Assembly (NCBI GenBank): GCA_963170055.1
Contig: CAUJGJ010000213.1
Location: forward strand, 1-64,000
Direction of reading: 5' to 3'
Length of the DNA: 64,000 bases
Source: Halisarca cf. caerulea
Taxonomy: Eukaryota; Porifera; Demospongiae; Chondrillida; Halisarcidae
Part shown: piece after piece, positions 23,089 to 36,816 of the stretch
Numbering within the stretch: position 1 is the first letter of the stretch
How the letters are laid out: each line of letters opens with the position of its first letter
Position numbers and translations under genes: made by a program
The notes under the pieces: model-generated
The model's database searches: none
Told to the model about the DNA's origin: nothing
What the model saw: the letters and a program-made list of their open reading frames with translations, nothing else

Positions 23089-25480
23089 TTCCAAGTGGAC
23101 ACACATGAAGTTTCTGAAGTGCTGTGGGCGTATTTGTGTAGTGTTGGATATGCTGAAGCTAATACCAATATTTGGCACTAGCACCACGCACATTCCCAGT
23201 GGACACACATGAAGTTCCTGAAGTGCTGTGGGCGTATTTGTGTAGTGTTGGATATACTGGTGCTAATACCAATATTTGGCACTAGCACCACGCACATTCC
23301 CAGTGGATACACATGAAGTTTCTTAACTACTGTGGGCGTATTTGTGTAAAGTTGGATATGCTGGTGCTAATACCAATATTTGGCACTAGCACCACGCACA
23401 TTCCTAGTAGACACACATGAAGTTTCTTAACTACTTTGGGCGTATTTGTGTAATGTTGGATATGCTGGTGCTAATACCAATATATGGCACTAGCACCACG
23501 CACATTCCCAGTGGACACACATGACCTTTCTGAAGTGCTGTGGACGTATTTGTGTAGTGTTGGATATGCTGAAGCTAATACCAATATTTGGCACTAGCAC
23601 CACGCACATTCCCAGTGGACACACATGAAGTTCCTGAAGTGCTGTGGGCGTATTTGTGTAGTGTTGGATATGCTGGTGCTAATACCAATATTTGGCACTA
23701 GCACCACGCACATTCCCAGTGGATACACATGAAGTTTCTTAACTACTGTGGGCGTATTCGTGTAATGTTGGATATGCTGGTGCTAATACCAATATTTGGC
23801 ACTAGCACCACGCACATTCCTAGTAGACACACATGAAGTTTCTTAACTACTTTGGGCGTATTTGTGTAATGTTGGATATGCTGGTGCTAATACCAATATT
23901 TGGCACTAGCACCACGCACATTCCCAGAGGACACACATGACCTTTCTGAAGCTCTGTGGGCGTATTTGTGTAGTGTTGGATATGCTGGTGCTAATACCAA
24001 TATTTGGCACTAGCACCACGCACATTCCCAGTGGATACACATGAAGTTTCTTAACTACTGTGGGCGTATTCGTGTAAAGTTGGATATGCTGGTGCTAATA
24101 CCAATATTTGGCACTAGCACCACGCACATTCCTAGTAGACACACATGAAGTTTCTTAACTACTTTGGGCGTATTTGTGTAATGTTGGATATGCTGGTGCT
24201 AATACCAATATTTGGCACTAGCACCACGCACATTCCCAGTGGACACACATGACCTTTCTGAAGTGCTGTGGGCGTATTTGTGTAGTGTTGGATATGCTGG
24301 TGCTAATACCAATATTTGGCACTAGCACCACGCACATTCCCAGTAGACAAACATGAAGTTTCTTAACTACTGTGGGCGTATTTGTGTAATGTTGGATATG
24401 CTGGTGCTAATACCAATATTTGGCACTAGCACCACGTACATTCCCAGTGGACACACATGACCTTTCTGAAGTGCTGTGGGCGTATTTGTGTAGTGGTTTA
24501 TATGCTGGTGCTAATACCAATATTTGGCACTAGCACCACGCACATTCCCAGTGGACACACATGAAGTTTCTTAACTACTGTGGGCGTATTTGTGTAATGT
24601 TAGATATGCTGTTGCTAATACCAATATTTGGCACTAGCACCACGCACATTCCCAGTGGACACACATGAGGTTTCTGAAGTGCTGTGGGCGTATTTGTGTA
24701 GTGTTGGATATGCTGGTGCTAATACCAATATTTGGCACTAGCACTACGCACATTCCAAGTGGACAAACATGAAGTTTCTGAAGTGCTGTGGGCGTATTTG
24801 TGTAATGTTGGATATGCTGGTGCTAATACCAATATTTGGCACTAGCACCACGCACATTCCCAGTGGAAACACATGACCTTTCTGAAGTGCTGTGGGCTTA
24901 TTTGTGTAGTGTTGGATATGCTGGTGCTAATACCAATATTTGACACTAGTACCACGCACATTCCCAGTGGACAAACATGAAGTTTCTGAAGTGCTGTGGG
25001 CGTATTTGTGTAGTGGTTTATATGCTGGTTCTAATACCAATATTTGGCACTAGCACCACGCACATTCCCAGTGGACACACATGACCTTTCTGAAGTGCTG
25101 TGGGCGTATTTGTGTAGTGTTGGATATGCTGGTGCTAATACCAATATTTGGCACTAGCACCACGCACATTCCCAGTGGACACACATGACCTTTCTGAAGT
25201 GCTGTGGGCGTATTTGTGTAGTGTTGGATATGCTGGTGCTAATACCAATATTTGGCACTAGCACCACGCACATTCCCAGTGGACACACATGAAGTTTCTT
25301 AACTACTGTGGGCGTATTTGTGTAATGTTGGATATGCTGGTGCTAATACCAATATTTGGCACTAGCACCACGTACATTCCCAGTGGACACACATGAAGTT
25401 TCTGAAGTGCTGTGGGCGTATTTGTGTAGTGTTGGATATGCTGGTGCTAATACCAATATTTGGCACTAGCACCACGCACA
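23089..25480 (+). repeat. 23-mer higher-order repeat, copy 2
   Basis: Direct tandem copy of 20697-23088 at a 2392-bp offset. Shared rare bases include GAAGCTCTG (21557 and 23949 region), GCACTACGC (22349 and 24741) and ATGAGGTTT. Only a few differences are visible by eye, for example CCAATATATGG near 23479 and CCAATATTTGG in place of CCAGTATTTGG in the last monomer. This is one of the youngest duplications in the window. Confidence 0.9.
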
Positions 25481-27040
25481 TTCCCAGTGGACAAACATGA
25501 AGTTTCTGAAGTGCTGTGGGCGTATTTGTGTAATGTTGGATATGCTGGTGCTAATACCAATATTTGGCACTAGCACCACGCACATTCCCATTGGAAACAC
25601 ATGACCTTTCTGAAGTGCTGTGGGCGTATTTGTGTAGTGTTGGATATGCTGGTGCTAATACCAATATTTGACACTAGTACCACGCACATTCCCAGTGGAC
25701 AAACATGAAGTTTCTGAATTGCTGTGGGCGTATTTGTGTAGTGGTTTATATGCTGGTGCTAATACCAATATTTGGCACTAGCACCACGCACATTCCCAGT
25801 GGACACACATGAAGTTTCTTAACTACTGTGGGCGTATTTGTGTAATGTTAGATATTTTGGTGCTAATACCAATATTTGGCACTAGCACCACGCACATTCC
25901 CAGTGGACACACATGAAGTTCCTGAAGTGCTGTGGGCGTATTTGTGTAGTGTTGGATATGCTGGTGCTAATACCAATATTTGGCACTAGCACCACGCACA
26001 TTCCCAGTGGATACAAATGAAGTTTCTTAACTACTGTGGGCGTATTCGTGTAAAGTTGGATATGCTGGTGCTAATACCAATATTTGGCACTAGCACCACG
26101 CACATTCCTAGTAGACACACATGAAGTTTCTTAACTACTTTGGGCGTATTTGTGTAATGTTGGATATGCTGGTGCTAATACCAATATTTGGCACTAGCAC
26201 CACGCACTTTCCCAGTGGACACACATGACCTTTCTGAAGTGCTGTGGGCGTATTTGTGTAGTGTTGGATATGCTGGTGCTAATACCAATATTTGGCACTA
26301 GCACCACGCACATTCCCAGTAGACACACATGAAGTTTCTTAACTACTGTGGGCGTATTTGTGTAATGTTGGATATGCTGGTGCTAATACCAATATTTGGC
26401 ACTAGCACCACGTACATTCCCTGTGGACACACATGAAGTTTCTGAAGTGCTGTGGGCGTATTTGTGTAGTGTTGGATATGCTGGTGCTAATACCAATATT
26501 TGGCACTAGCACCACGCACATTCCCAGTGGACACACATGAAGTTCCTGAAGTGCTGTGGGCGTATTTGTGTAGTGTTGGATATGCTGGTGCTAATACCAA
26601 TATTTGGCACTAGCACCACGCACATTCCCAGTGGATACACATGAAGTTTCTTAACTACTGTGGGCGTATTCGTGTAAAGTTGGATATGCTGGTGCTAATA
26701 CCAATATTTGGCACTAGCACCACGCACATTCCTAGTAGACACACATGAAGTTTCTTAACTACTTCTGGCGTATTTGTGTAATGTTGGATATGCTGGTGCT
26801 AATACCAATATTTGGCACTAGCACCACGCACATTACCAATGGACACACATGACCTTTCTGAAGTGCTGTGGGCGCATTTGTGTAGTGTTGGATATGCTGG
26901 TGCTAATACCAATATTTGGCACTAGCACCACGCACATTCCCAGTAGACACACATGAAGTTTCTTAACTACTGTGGGCGTATTTGTGTAATGTTGGATATG
27001 CTGGTGCTAATACCAATATTTGGCACTAGCACCACGCACA
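25481..27040 (+). repeat. 19-monomer segment, copy 2 (left part, 15 monomers)
   Basis: Matches 18721-20280 monomer for monomer. Shared private markers are CCATTGGAAAC, TTAGATATTTTGG, ATACAAATG and a substituted monomer start (TAACCAATGG at 20073, TTACCAATGG at 26833). Private differences are CGCACTTTCCC near 26207, TTCCCTGTGG at 26417, ACTTCTGGCG near 26761 and GGGCGCATTTG near 26871. The counterpart of monomer 20281 is absent. Confidence 0.87.
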
Positions 27041-28704
27041 TTCCCAGTGGACACACATGACCTTTCTGAAGTGCTGTGGGCGTATTTGTGTAGTGTTGGA
27101 TATGCTGGTTCTAATACCAATATTTGGCACTAGCACCACGCACATTCCCAGTGGAAACACATGACCTTTCTGAAGTGCTGTGGGCGTATTTGTGTAGTGT
27201 TGGATATGCTGGTGCTAATACCAATATTCGACACTAGCACCACGCACATTCCCAGTGGACAAACATGAAGTTTCTGAAGTGCTGTGGGCGTATTTGTGTA
27301 GTGTTGGATATGCTGGTGCTAATACCAGTATTTGGCACTAGCACCACGCACATTCCAAGTGGACACACATGAAGTTTCTGAAGTGCTGTGGGCGTATTTG
27401 TGTAGTGTTGGATATGCTGAAGCTAATACCAATATTTGGCACTAGCACCACGCACATTCCCAGTGGACACACATGAAGTTCCTGAAGTGCTGTGGGCGTA
27501 TTTGTGTAGTGTTGGATATACTGGTGCTAATACCAATATTTGGCACTAGCACCACGCACATTCCCAGTGGATACACATGAAGTTTCTTAACTACTGTGGG
27601 CGTATTTGTGTAAAGTTGGATATGCTGGTGCTAATACCAATATTTGGCACTAGTACCACGCACATTCCTAGTAGACACACATGAAGTTTCTTAACTACTT
27701 TGGGCGTATTTGTGTAATGTTGGATATGCTGGTGCTAATACCAATATTTGGCACTAGCACCACGCACATTCCCAGTGGACACACATGACCTTTCTGAAGT
27801 GCTGTGGACGTATTTGTGTAGTGTTGGATATGCTGAAGCTAATACCAATATTTGGCACTAGCACCACGCACATTCCCAGTGGACACACATGAAGTTCCTG
27901 AAGTGCTGTGGGCGTATTTGTGTAGTGTTGGATATGCTGGTGCTAATACCAATATTTGGCACTAGCACCACGCACATTCCCAGTGGATACACATGAAGTT
28001 TCTTAACTACTGTGGGCGTATTCGTGTAAAGTTGGATATGCTGGTGCTAATACCAATATTTGGCACTAGCACCACGCACATTCCTAGTAGACACACATGA
28101 AGTTTCTTAACTACTTTGGGCGTATTTGTGTAATGTTGGATATGCTGGTGCTAATACCAATATTTGGCACTAGCACCACGCACATTCCCAGAGGACACAC
28201 ATGACCTTTCTGAAGTGCTGTGGGCGTATTTGTGTAGTGTTGGATATGCTGGTGCTAATACCAATATTTGGCACTAGCACCACGCACATTCCCAGTGGAT
28301 ACACATGAAGTTTCTTAACTACTGTGGGCGTATTCGTGTAAAGTTGGATATGCTGGTGCTAATACCAATATTTGGCACTAGCACCACGCACATTCCTAGT
28401 AGACACACATGAAGTTTCTTAACTACTTTGGGCGTATTTGTGTAATGTTGGATATGCTGGTGCTAATACCAATATTTGGCACTAGCACCACGCACATTCC
28501 CAGAGGACACACATGACCTTTCTGAAGTGCTGTGGGCGTATTTGTGTAGTGTTGGATATGCTGGTGCTAATACCAATATTTGGCACTAGCACCACGCACA
28601 TTCCCAGTAGACACACATGAAGTTTCTTAACTACTGTGGGCGTATTTGTGTAATGTTGGATATGCTGGTGCTAATACCAATATTAGGCACTAGCACCACG
28701 TACA
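27041..28704 (+). repeat. 16-mer higher-order repeat, copy 1
   Basis: Order: A (GGTTCTAAT), I (TATTCGACAC), B' (CCAGTATTTGG), TTCCAAGTGG-ACACAC (TGAAG), F, E (CTAGTACC), D, G, F, E (TTCG), D, A (CAGAGG), E, D, A (CAGAGG), C'. The next 1664 bp repeat it. Private here: CCAATATTAGGC in the last monomer. Confidence 0.9.
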
Positions 28705-30368
28705 TTCCCAGTGGACACACATGAAGTTTCTGAAGTGCTGTGGGCGTATTTGTGTAGTGTTGGATATGCTGGTTCTAATACCAATATTTGGCACTAGCAC
28801 CACGCACATTCCCAGTGGAAACACATGACCTTTCTGAAGTGCTGTGGGCGTATTTGTGTAGTGTTGGATATGCTGGTGCTAATACCAATATTCGACACTA
28901 GCACCACGCACATTCCCAGTGGACAAACATGAAGTTTCTGAAGTTCTGTGGGCGTATTTGTGTAGTGTTGGATATGCTGGTGCTAATACCAGTATTTGGC
29001 ACTAGCACCACGCACATTCCAAGTGGACACACATGAAGTTTCTGAAGTGCTGTGGGCGTATTTGTGTAGTGTTGGATATGCTGAAGCTAATACCAATATT
29101 TGGCACTAGCACCACGCACATTCCCAGTGGACACACATGAAGTTCCTGAAGTGCTGTGGGCGTATTTGTGTAGTGTTGGATATACTGGTGCTAATACCAA
29201 TATTTGGCACTAGCACCACGCACATTCCCAGTGGATACACATGAAGTTTCTTAACTACTGTGGGCGTATTTGTGTAAAGTTGGATATGCTGGTGCTAATA
29301 CCAATATTTGGCACTAGTACCACGCACATTCCTAGTAGACACACATGAAGTTTCTTAACTACTTTGGGCGTATTTGTGTAATGTTGGATATGCTGGTGCT
29401 AATACCAATATTTGGCACTAGCACCACGCACATTCCCAGTGGACACACATGACCTTTCTGAAGTGCTGTGGACGTATTTGTGTAGTGTTGGATATGCTGA
29501 AGCTAATACCAATATTTGGCACTAGCACCACGCACATTCCCAGTGGACACACATGAAGTTCCTGAAGTGCTGTGGGCGTATTTGTGTAGTGTTGGATATG
29601 CTGGTGCTAATACCAATATTTGGCACTAGCACCACGCACATTCCCAGTGGATACACATGAAGTTTCTTAACTACTGTGGGCGTATTCGTGTAAAGTTGGA
29701 TATGCTGGTGCTAATACCAATATTTGGCACTAGCACCACGCACATTCCTAGTAGACACACATGAAGTTTCTTAACTACTTTGGGCGTATTTGTGTAATGT
29801 TGGATATGCTGGTGCTAATACCAATATTTGGCACTAGCACCACGCACATTCCCAGAGGACACACATGACCTTTCTGAAGTGCTGTGGGCGTATTTGTGTA
29901 GTGTTGGATATGCTGGTGCTAATACCAATATTTGGCACTAGCACCACGCACATTCCCAGTGGATACACATGAAGTTTCTTAACTACTGTGGGCGTATTCG
30001 TGTAAAGTTGGATATGCTGGTGCTAATACCAATATTTGGCACTAGCACCACGCACATTCCTAGTAGACACACATGAAGTTTCTTAACTACTTTGGGCGTA
30101 TTTGTGTAATGTTGGATATGCTGGTGCTAATACCAATATTTGGCACTAGCACCACGCACATTCCCAGAGGACACACATGACCTTTCTGAAGTGCTGTGGG
30201 CGTATTTGTGTAGTGTTGGATATGCTGGTGCTAATACCAATATTTGGCACTAGCACCACGCACATTCCCAGTAGACACACATGAAGTTTCTTAACTACTG
30301 TGGGCGTATTTGTGTAATGTTGGATATGCTGGTGCTAATACCAATATTTGGCACTAGCACCACGTACA
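28705..30368 (+). repeat. 16-mer higher-order repeat, copy 2
   Basis: Same order as copy 1 at a 1664-bp offset, including CTAGTACC in the first E monomer. The first monomer is chimaeric: its front is class B (like 30369) and its rear carries GGTTCTAAT (like 27041), which places the duplication breakpoint inside a monomer. B' has a private GAAGTTCTG. Confidence 0.9.
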
Positions 30369-31824
30369 TTCCCAGTGGACACACATGAAGTTTCTGAAGT
30401 GCTGTGGGCGTATTTGTGTAGTGTTGGATATGCTGGTGCTAATACCAATATTTGGCACTAGCACCACGCACATTCCCAGTGGACACACATGACCTTTCTG
30501 AAGTGCTGTGGGCGTATTTGTGTAGTGTTGGATATGCTGGTGCTAATACCAATATTTGGCACTAGCACCACGCACATTCCCAGTGGACACACATGACCTT
30601 TCTGAAGTGCTGTGGGCGTATTTGTGTAGTGTTGGATATGCTGGTGCTAATACCAATATTTGGCACTAGCACCACGCACATTCCCAGTGGACACACATGA
30701 AGTTTCTTAACTACTGTGGGCGTATTTGTGTAATGTTGGATATGCTGGTGCTAATACCAATATTTGGCACTAGCACCACGCACATTCCCAGTGGACACAC
30801 ATGAAGTTTCTGAAGTGCTGTGGGCGTATTTGTGTAGTGTTGGATATGCTGGTGCTAATACCAATATTTGGCACTAGCACCACGCACATTCCAAGTGGAC
30901 AAACATGAAGTTTCTGAAGTGCTGTGGGCGTATTTGTGTAATGTTGGATATGCTGGTGCTAATACCAATATTTGGCACTAGCACCACGCACATTCCCAGT
31001 GGAAACACATGAAGTTCCTGAAGTGCTGTGGGCGTATTTGTGTAGTGTTGGATATACTGGTGCTAATACCAATATTTGGCACTAGCACCACGCACATTCC
31101 CAGTGGATACACATGAAGTTTCTTAACTACTGTGGGCGTATTTGTGTAAAGTTGGATATGCTGGTGCTAATACCAATATTTGGCACTAGCACCACGCACA
31201 TTCCTAGTAGACACACATGAAGTTTCTTAACTACTTTGGGCGTATTTGTGTAATGTTGGATATGCTGGTGCTAATACCAATATTTGGCACTAGCACCACG
31301 CACATTCCCAGTGGACACACATGACCTTTCTGAAGTGCTGTGGACGTATTTGTGTAGTGTTGGATATGCTGAAGCTAATACCAATATTTGGCACTAGCAC
31401 CACGCACATTCCCAGTGGACACACATGAAGTTCCTGAAGTGCTGTGGGCGTATTTGTGTAGTGTTGGATATGCTGGTGCTAATACCAATATTTGGCACTA
31501 GCACCACGCACATTCCCAGTGGATACACATGAAGTTTCTTAACTACTGTGGGCGTATTCGTGTAAAGTTGGATATGCTGGTGCTAATACCAATATTTGGC
31601 ACTAGCACCACGCACATTCCTAGTAGACACACATGAAGTTTCTTAACTACTTTGGGCGTATTTGTGTAATGTTGGATATGCTGGTGCTAATACCAATATT
31701 TGGCACTAGCACCACGCACATTCCCAGAGGATACACATGACCTTTCTGAAGTGCTGTGGGCGTATTTGTGTAGTGTTGGATATGCTGGTGCTAATACCAA
31801 TATTTGGCACTAGCACCACGCACA
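30369..31824 (+). repeat. 14-monomer stretch with an I/F chimaeric monomer
   Basis: Order: B, A, A, C, B, H, chimaera (AAACAC front, AGTTCC middle, at 30993), E, D, G, F, E (TTCG), D, A (CAGAGGATAC). The series C', B, A, A, C, B, H at 30265-30992 repeats at 31825-32552, 1560 bp (15 monomers) on. Confidence 0.8.
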
Positions 31825-34800
31825 TTCCCAGTAGACACACATGAAGTTTCTTAACTACTGTGGGCGTATTTGTGTAATGTTGGATATGCTGGTGCTAATA
31901 CCAATATTTGGCACTAGCACCACGTACATTCCCAGTGGACACACATGAAGTTTCTGAAGTGCTGTGGGCGTATTTGTGTAGTGTTGGATATGCTGGTGCT
32001 AATACCAATATTTGGCACTAGCACCACGCACATTCCCAGTGGACACACATGACCTTTCTGAAGTGCTGTGGGCGTATTTGTGTAGTGTTGGATATGCTGG
32101 TGCTAATACCAATATTTGGCACTAGCACCACGCACATTCCCAGTGGACACACATGACCTTTCTGAAGTGCTGTGGGCGTATTTGTGTAGTGTTGGATATG
32201 CTGGTGCTAATACCAATATTTGGCACTAGCACCACGCACATTCCCAGTGGACACACATGAAGTTTCTTAACTACTGTGGGCGTATTTGTGTAATGTTGGA
32301 TATGCTGGTGCTAATACCAATATTTGGCACTAGCACCACGCACATTCCCAGTGGACACACATGAAGTTTCTGAAGTGCTGTGGGCGTATTTGTGTAGTGT
32401 TGGATATGCTGGTGCTAATACCAATATTTGGCACTAGCACCACGCACATTCCAAGTGGACAAACATGAAGTTTCTGAAGTGCTGTGGGCGTATTTGTGTA
32501 GTGTTGGATATGCTGGTGCTAATACCAATATTTGACACTAGTACCACGCACATTCCCAGTGGACAAACATGAAGTTTCTGAATTGCTGTGGGCGTATTTG
32601 TGTAGTGGTTTATATGCTGGTGCTAATACCAATATTTGGCACTAGCACCACGCACATTCCCAGTGGACACACATGAAGTTTCTTAACTACTTTGTGCGTA
32701 TTTGTGTAATGTTGGATATGCTGGTGCTAATACCAATATTTGGCACTAGCACCACGCACATTCCCAGTGGACACACATGACCTTTCTGAAGTGCTGTGGG
32801 CGTATTTGTGTAGTGTTGGATATGCTGGTGCTAATACCAATATTTGGCACTAGCACCACGCACATTCCCAGTAGACACACATGAAGTTTCTTAACTACTG
32901 TGGGCGTATTTGTGTAATGTTGGATATGCTGGTGCTAATACCAATATTTGGCACTAGCACCACGTACATTCCCAGTGGACACACATGAAGTTTCTGAAGT
33001 GCTGTGGGCGTATTTGTGTAGTGTTGGATATGCTGGTGCTAATACCAATATTTGGCACTAGCACCACGCACATTCCCAGTGGACACACATGAAGTTCCTG
33101 AAGTGCTGTGGGCGTATTTGTGTAGTGTTGGATATGCTGGTGCTAATACCAATATTTGGCACTAGCACCACGCACATTCCCAGTGGATACACATGAAGTT
33201 TCTTAACTACTGTGGGCGTATTCGTGTAAAGTTGGATATGCTGGTGCTAACACCAATATTTGGCACTAGCACCACGCACATTCCTAGTAGACACACATGA
33301 AGTTTCTTAACTACTTTGGGCGTATTTGTGTAATGTTGGATATGCTGGTGCTAATACCAATATTTGGCACTAGCACCACGCACATTCCCAATGGACACAC
33401 ATGACCTTTCTGAAGTGCTGTGGGCGTATTTTTGTAGTGTTGGATATGCTGGTGCTAATACCAATATTTGGCACTAGCACCACGCACATTCCCAGTAGAC
33501 ACACATGAAGTTTCTTAACTACTGTGGGCGTATTTGTGTAATGTTGGATATGCTGGTGCTAATACCAATATTTGGCACTAGCACCACGTACATTCCCAGT
33601 GGACACACATGAAGTTTCTGAAGTGCTGTGGGCGTATTTGTGTAGTGTTGGATATGCTGGTGCTAATACCAATATTTGGCACTAGCACCACGCACATTCC
33701 CAGTGGACACACATGACCTTTCTGAAGTGCTGTGGGCGTATTTGTGTAGTGTTGGATATGCTGGTGCTAATACCAATATTTGGCACTAGCACCACGCACA
33801 TTCCCAGTGGACACACATGACCTTTCTGAAGTGCTGTGGGCGTATTTGTGTAGTGTTGGATATGCTGGTTCTAATACCAATATTTGGCACTAGCACCACG
33901 CACATTCCCAGTGGAAACACATGACCTTTCTGAAGTGCTGTGGGCGTATTTGTGTAGTGTTGGATATGCTGGTGCTAATACCAATATTCGACACTAGCAC
34001 CACGCACATTCCCAGTGGACAAACATGAAGTTTCTGAAGTGCTGTGGGCGTATTTGTGTAGTGTTTTATATGCTGGTGCTAATACCAGTATTTGGCACTA
34101 GCACCACGCACATTCCAAGTGGACACACATGAAGTTTCTGAAGTGCTGTGGGCGTATTTGTGTAGTGTTGGATATGCTGAAGCTAATACCAATATTTGGC
34201 ACTAGCACCACGCACATTCCCAGTGGACACACATGAAGTTCCTGAAGTGCTGTGGGCGTATTTGTGTAGTGTTGGATATACTGGTGCTAATACCAATATT
34301 TGGCACTAGCACCACGCACATTCCCAGTGGATACACATGAAGTTTCTTAACTACTGTGGGCGTATTTGTGTAAAGTTGGATATGCTGGTGCTAATACCAA
34401 TATTTGGCACTAGCACCACGCACATTCCTAGTAGACACACATGAAGTTTCTTAACTACTTTGGGCGTATTTGTGTAATGTTGGATATGCTGGTGCTAATA
34501 CCAATATTTGGCACTAGCACCACGCACATTCCCAGAGGACACACATGACCTTTCTGAAGTGCTGTGGACGTATTTGTGTAGTGTTGGATATGCTGAAGCT
34601 AATACCAATATTTGGCACTAGCACCACGCACATTCCCAGTGGACACACATGAAGTTCCTGAAGTGCTGTGGGCGTATTTGTGTAGTGTTGGATATGCTGG
34701 TGCTAATACCAATATTTGGCACTAGCACCACGCACATTCCCATTGGATACACATGAAGTTTCTTAACTACTGTGGGCGTATTCGTGTAAAGTTGGATATG

Positions 34801-34944
34801 CTGGTGCTAATACCAATATTTGGCACTAGCACCACGCACATTCCTAGTAGACACACATGAAGTTTCTTAACTACTTTGGGCGTATTTGTGTAATGTTGGA
34901 TATGCTGGTGCTAATACCAATATTTGGCACTAGCACCACGCACA
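31825..34944 (+). repeat. 30-monomer mixed region
   Basis: Order: C', B, A, A, C, B, H/I chimaera (32449), K, C (CTTTGTGCG), A, C', B, F, E, D, A (CAATGG), C', B, A, A (GGTTCTAAT), I (TATTCGACAC), J (CCAGTATTTGG), TTCCAAGTGG-ACACAC (TGAAG), F, E, D, G (CAGAGG), F, E, D. Pieces of the 16-mer, of the 19-monomer segment (19553-20176 order) and of the 8737 J-lineage are all recognisable, so the region is a mosaic. The H/I chimaera has a TTCCAAGTGG front and a TTGACACTAGTACC rear. Confidence 0.78.
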
Positions 34945-36816
34945 TTCCCAGAGGACACACATGACCTTTCTGAAGTGCTGTGGGCGTATTTGTGTAGTGT
35001 TGGATATGCTGGTGCTAATACCAATATTTGGCACTAGCACCACGCACATTCCCAGTAGACACACATGAAGTTTCTTAACTACTGTGGGCGTATTTGTGTA
35101 ATGTTGGATATGCTGGTGCTAATACCAATATTTGGCACTAGCACCACGTACATTCCCAGTGGACACACATGAAGTTTCTGAAGTGCTGTGGGCGTATTTG
35201 TGTAGTGTTGGATATGCTGGTGCTAATACCAATATTTGGCACTAGCACCACGCACATTCCCAGTGGACACACATGACCTTTCTGAAGTGCTGTGGGCGTA
35301 TTTGTGTAGTGTTGGATATGCTGGTGCTAATACCAATATTTGGCACTAGCACCACGCACATTCCCAGTGGACACACATGACCTTTCTGAAGTGCTGTGGG
35401 CGTATTTGTGTAGTGTTGGATATGCTGGTGCTAATACCAATATTTGGCACTAGCACCACGCACATTCCCAGTGGACACACATGAAGTTTCTTAACTACTG
35501 TGGGCGTATTTGTGTAATGTTGGATATGCTGGTGCTAATACCAATATTTGGCACTAGCACCACGCACATTCCCAGTGGACACACATGAAGTTTCTGAAGT
35601 GCTGTGGGCGTATTTGTGTAGTGTTGGATATGCTGGTGCTAATACCAATATTTGGCACTAGCACCACGCACATTCCAAGTGGACAAACATGAAGTTTCTG
35701 AAGTGCTGTGGGCGTATTTGTGTAATGTTGGATATGCTGGTGCTAATACCAATATTTGGCACTAGCACCACGCACATTCCCAGTGGAAACACATGACCTT
35801 TCTGAAGTGCTGTGGGCGTATTTGTGTAGTGTTGGATATGCTGGTGCTAATACCAATATTTGACACTAGTACCACGCACATTCCCAGTGGACAAACATGA
35901 AGTTTCTGAATTGCTGTGGGCGTATTTGTGTAGTGGTTTATATGCTGGTGCTAATACCAATATTTGGCACTAGTACCACGCACATTCCCAGTGGACACAC
36001 ATGAAGTTTCTTAACTACTGTGGGCGTATTTGTGTAATGTTAGATATGCTGGTGCTAATACCAATATTTGGCACTAGCACCACGCACATTCCCAGTGGAC
36101 ACACATGAAGTTCCTGAAGTGCTGTGGGCGTATTTGTGTAGTGTTGGATATACTGGTGCTAATACCAATATTTGGCACTAGCACCACGCACATTCCCAGT
36201 GGATACACATGAAGTTTCTTAACTACTGTGGGCGTATTTGTGTAAAGTTGGATATGCTGGTGCTAATACCAATATTTGGCACTAGCACCACGCACATTCC
36301 TAGTAGACACACATGAAGTTTCTTAACTACTTTGGGCGTATTTGTGTAATGTTGGATATGCTGGTGCTAATACCAATATTTGGCACTAGCACCACGCACA
36401 TTCCCAGTGGACACACATGACCTTTCTGAAGTGCTGTGGACGTATTTGTGTAGTGTTGGATATGCTGAAGCTAATACCAATATTTGGCACTAGCACCACG
36501 CACATTCCCAGTGGACACACATGACCTTTCTGAAGTGCTGTGGGCGTATTTGTGTAGTGTTGGATATGCTGGTGCTAATACCAATATTTGGCACTAGCAC
36601 CACGCACATTCCCAGTGGATACACATGAAGTTTCTTAACTACTGTGGGCGTATTCGTGTAAAGTTGGATATGCTGGTGCTAATACCAATATTTGGCACTA
36701 GCACCACGCACATTCCTAGTAGACACACATGAAGTTTCTTAACTACTTTGGGCGTATTTGTGTAATGTTGGATATGCTGGTGCTAATACCAATATTTGGC
36801 ACTAGCACCACGCACA
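34945..36816 (+). repeat. 18-mer unit, ancestor-like form of the 32-mer
   Basis: Order: A (CAGAGG), C', B, A, A, C, B, H, I, K, C (TTAGATATG), F, E, D, G, A, E (TTCG), D, and then the next unit starts with the same CAGAGG A monomer. The 32-mers to the right contain these 18 plus 14 further monomers that repeat their middle part. Confidence 0.83.
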
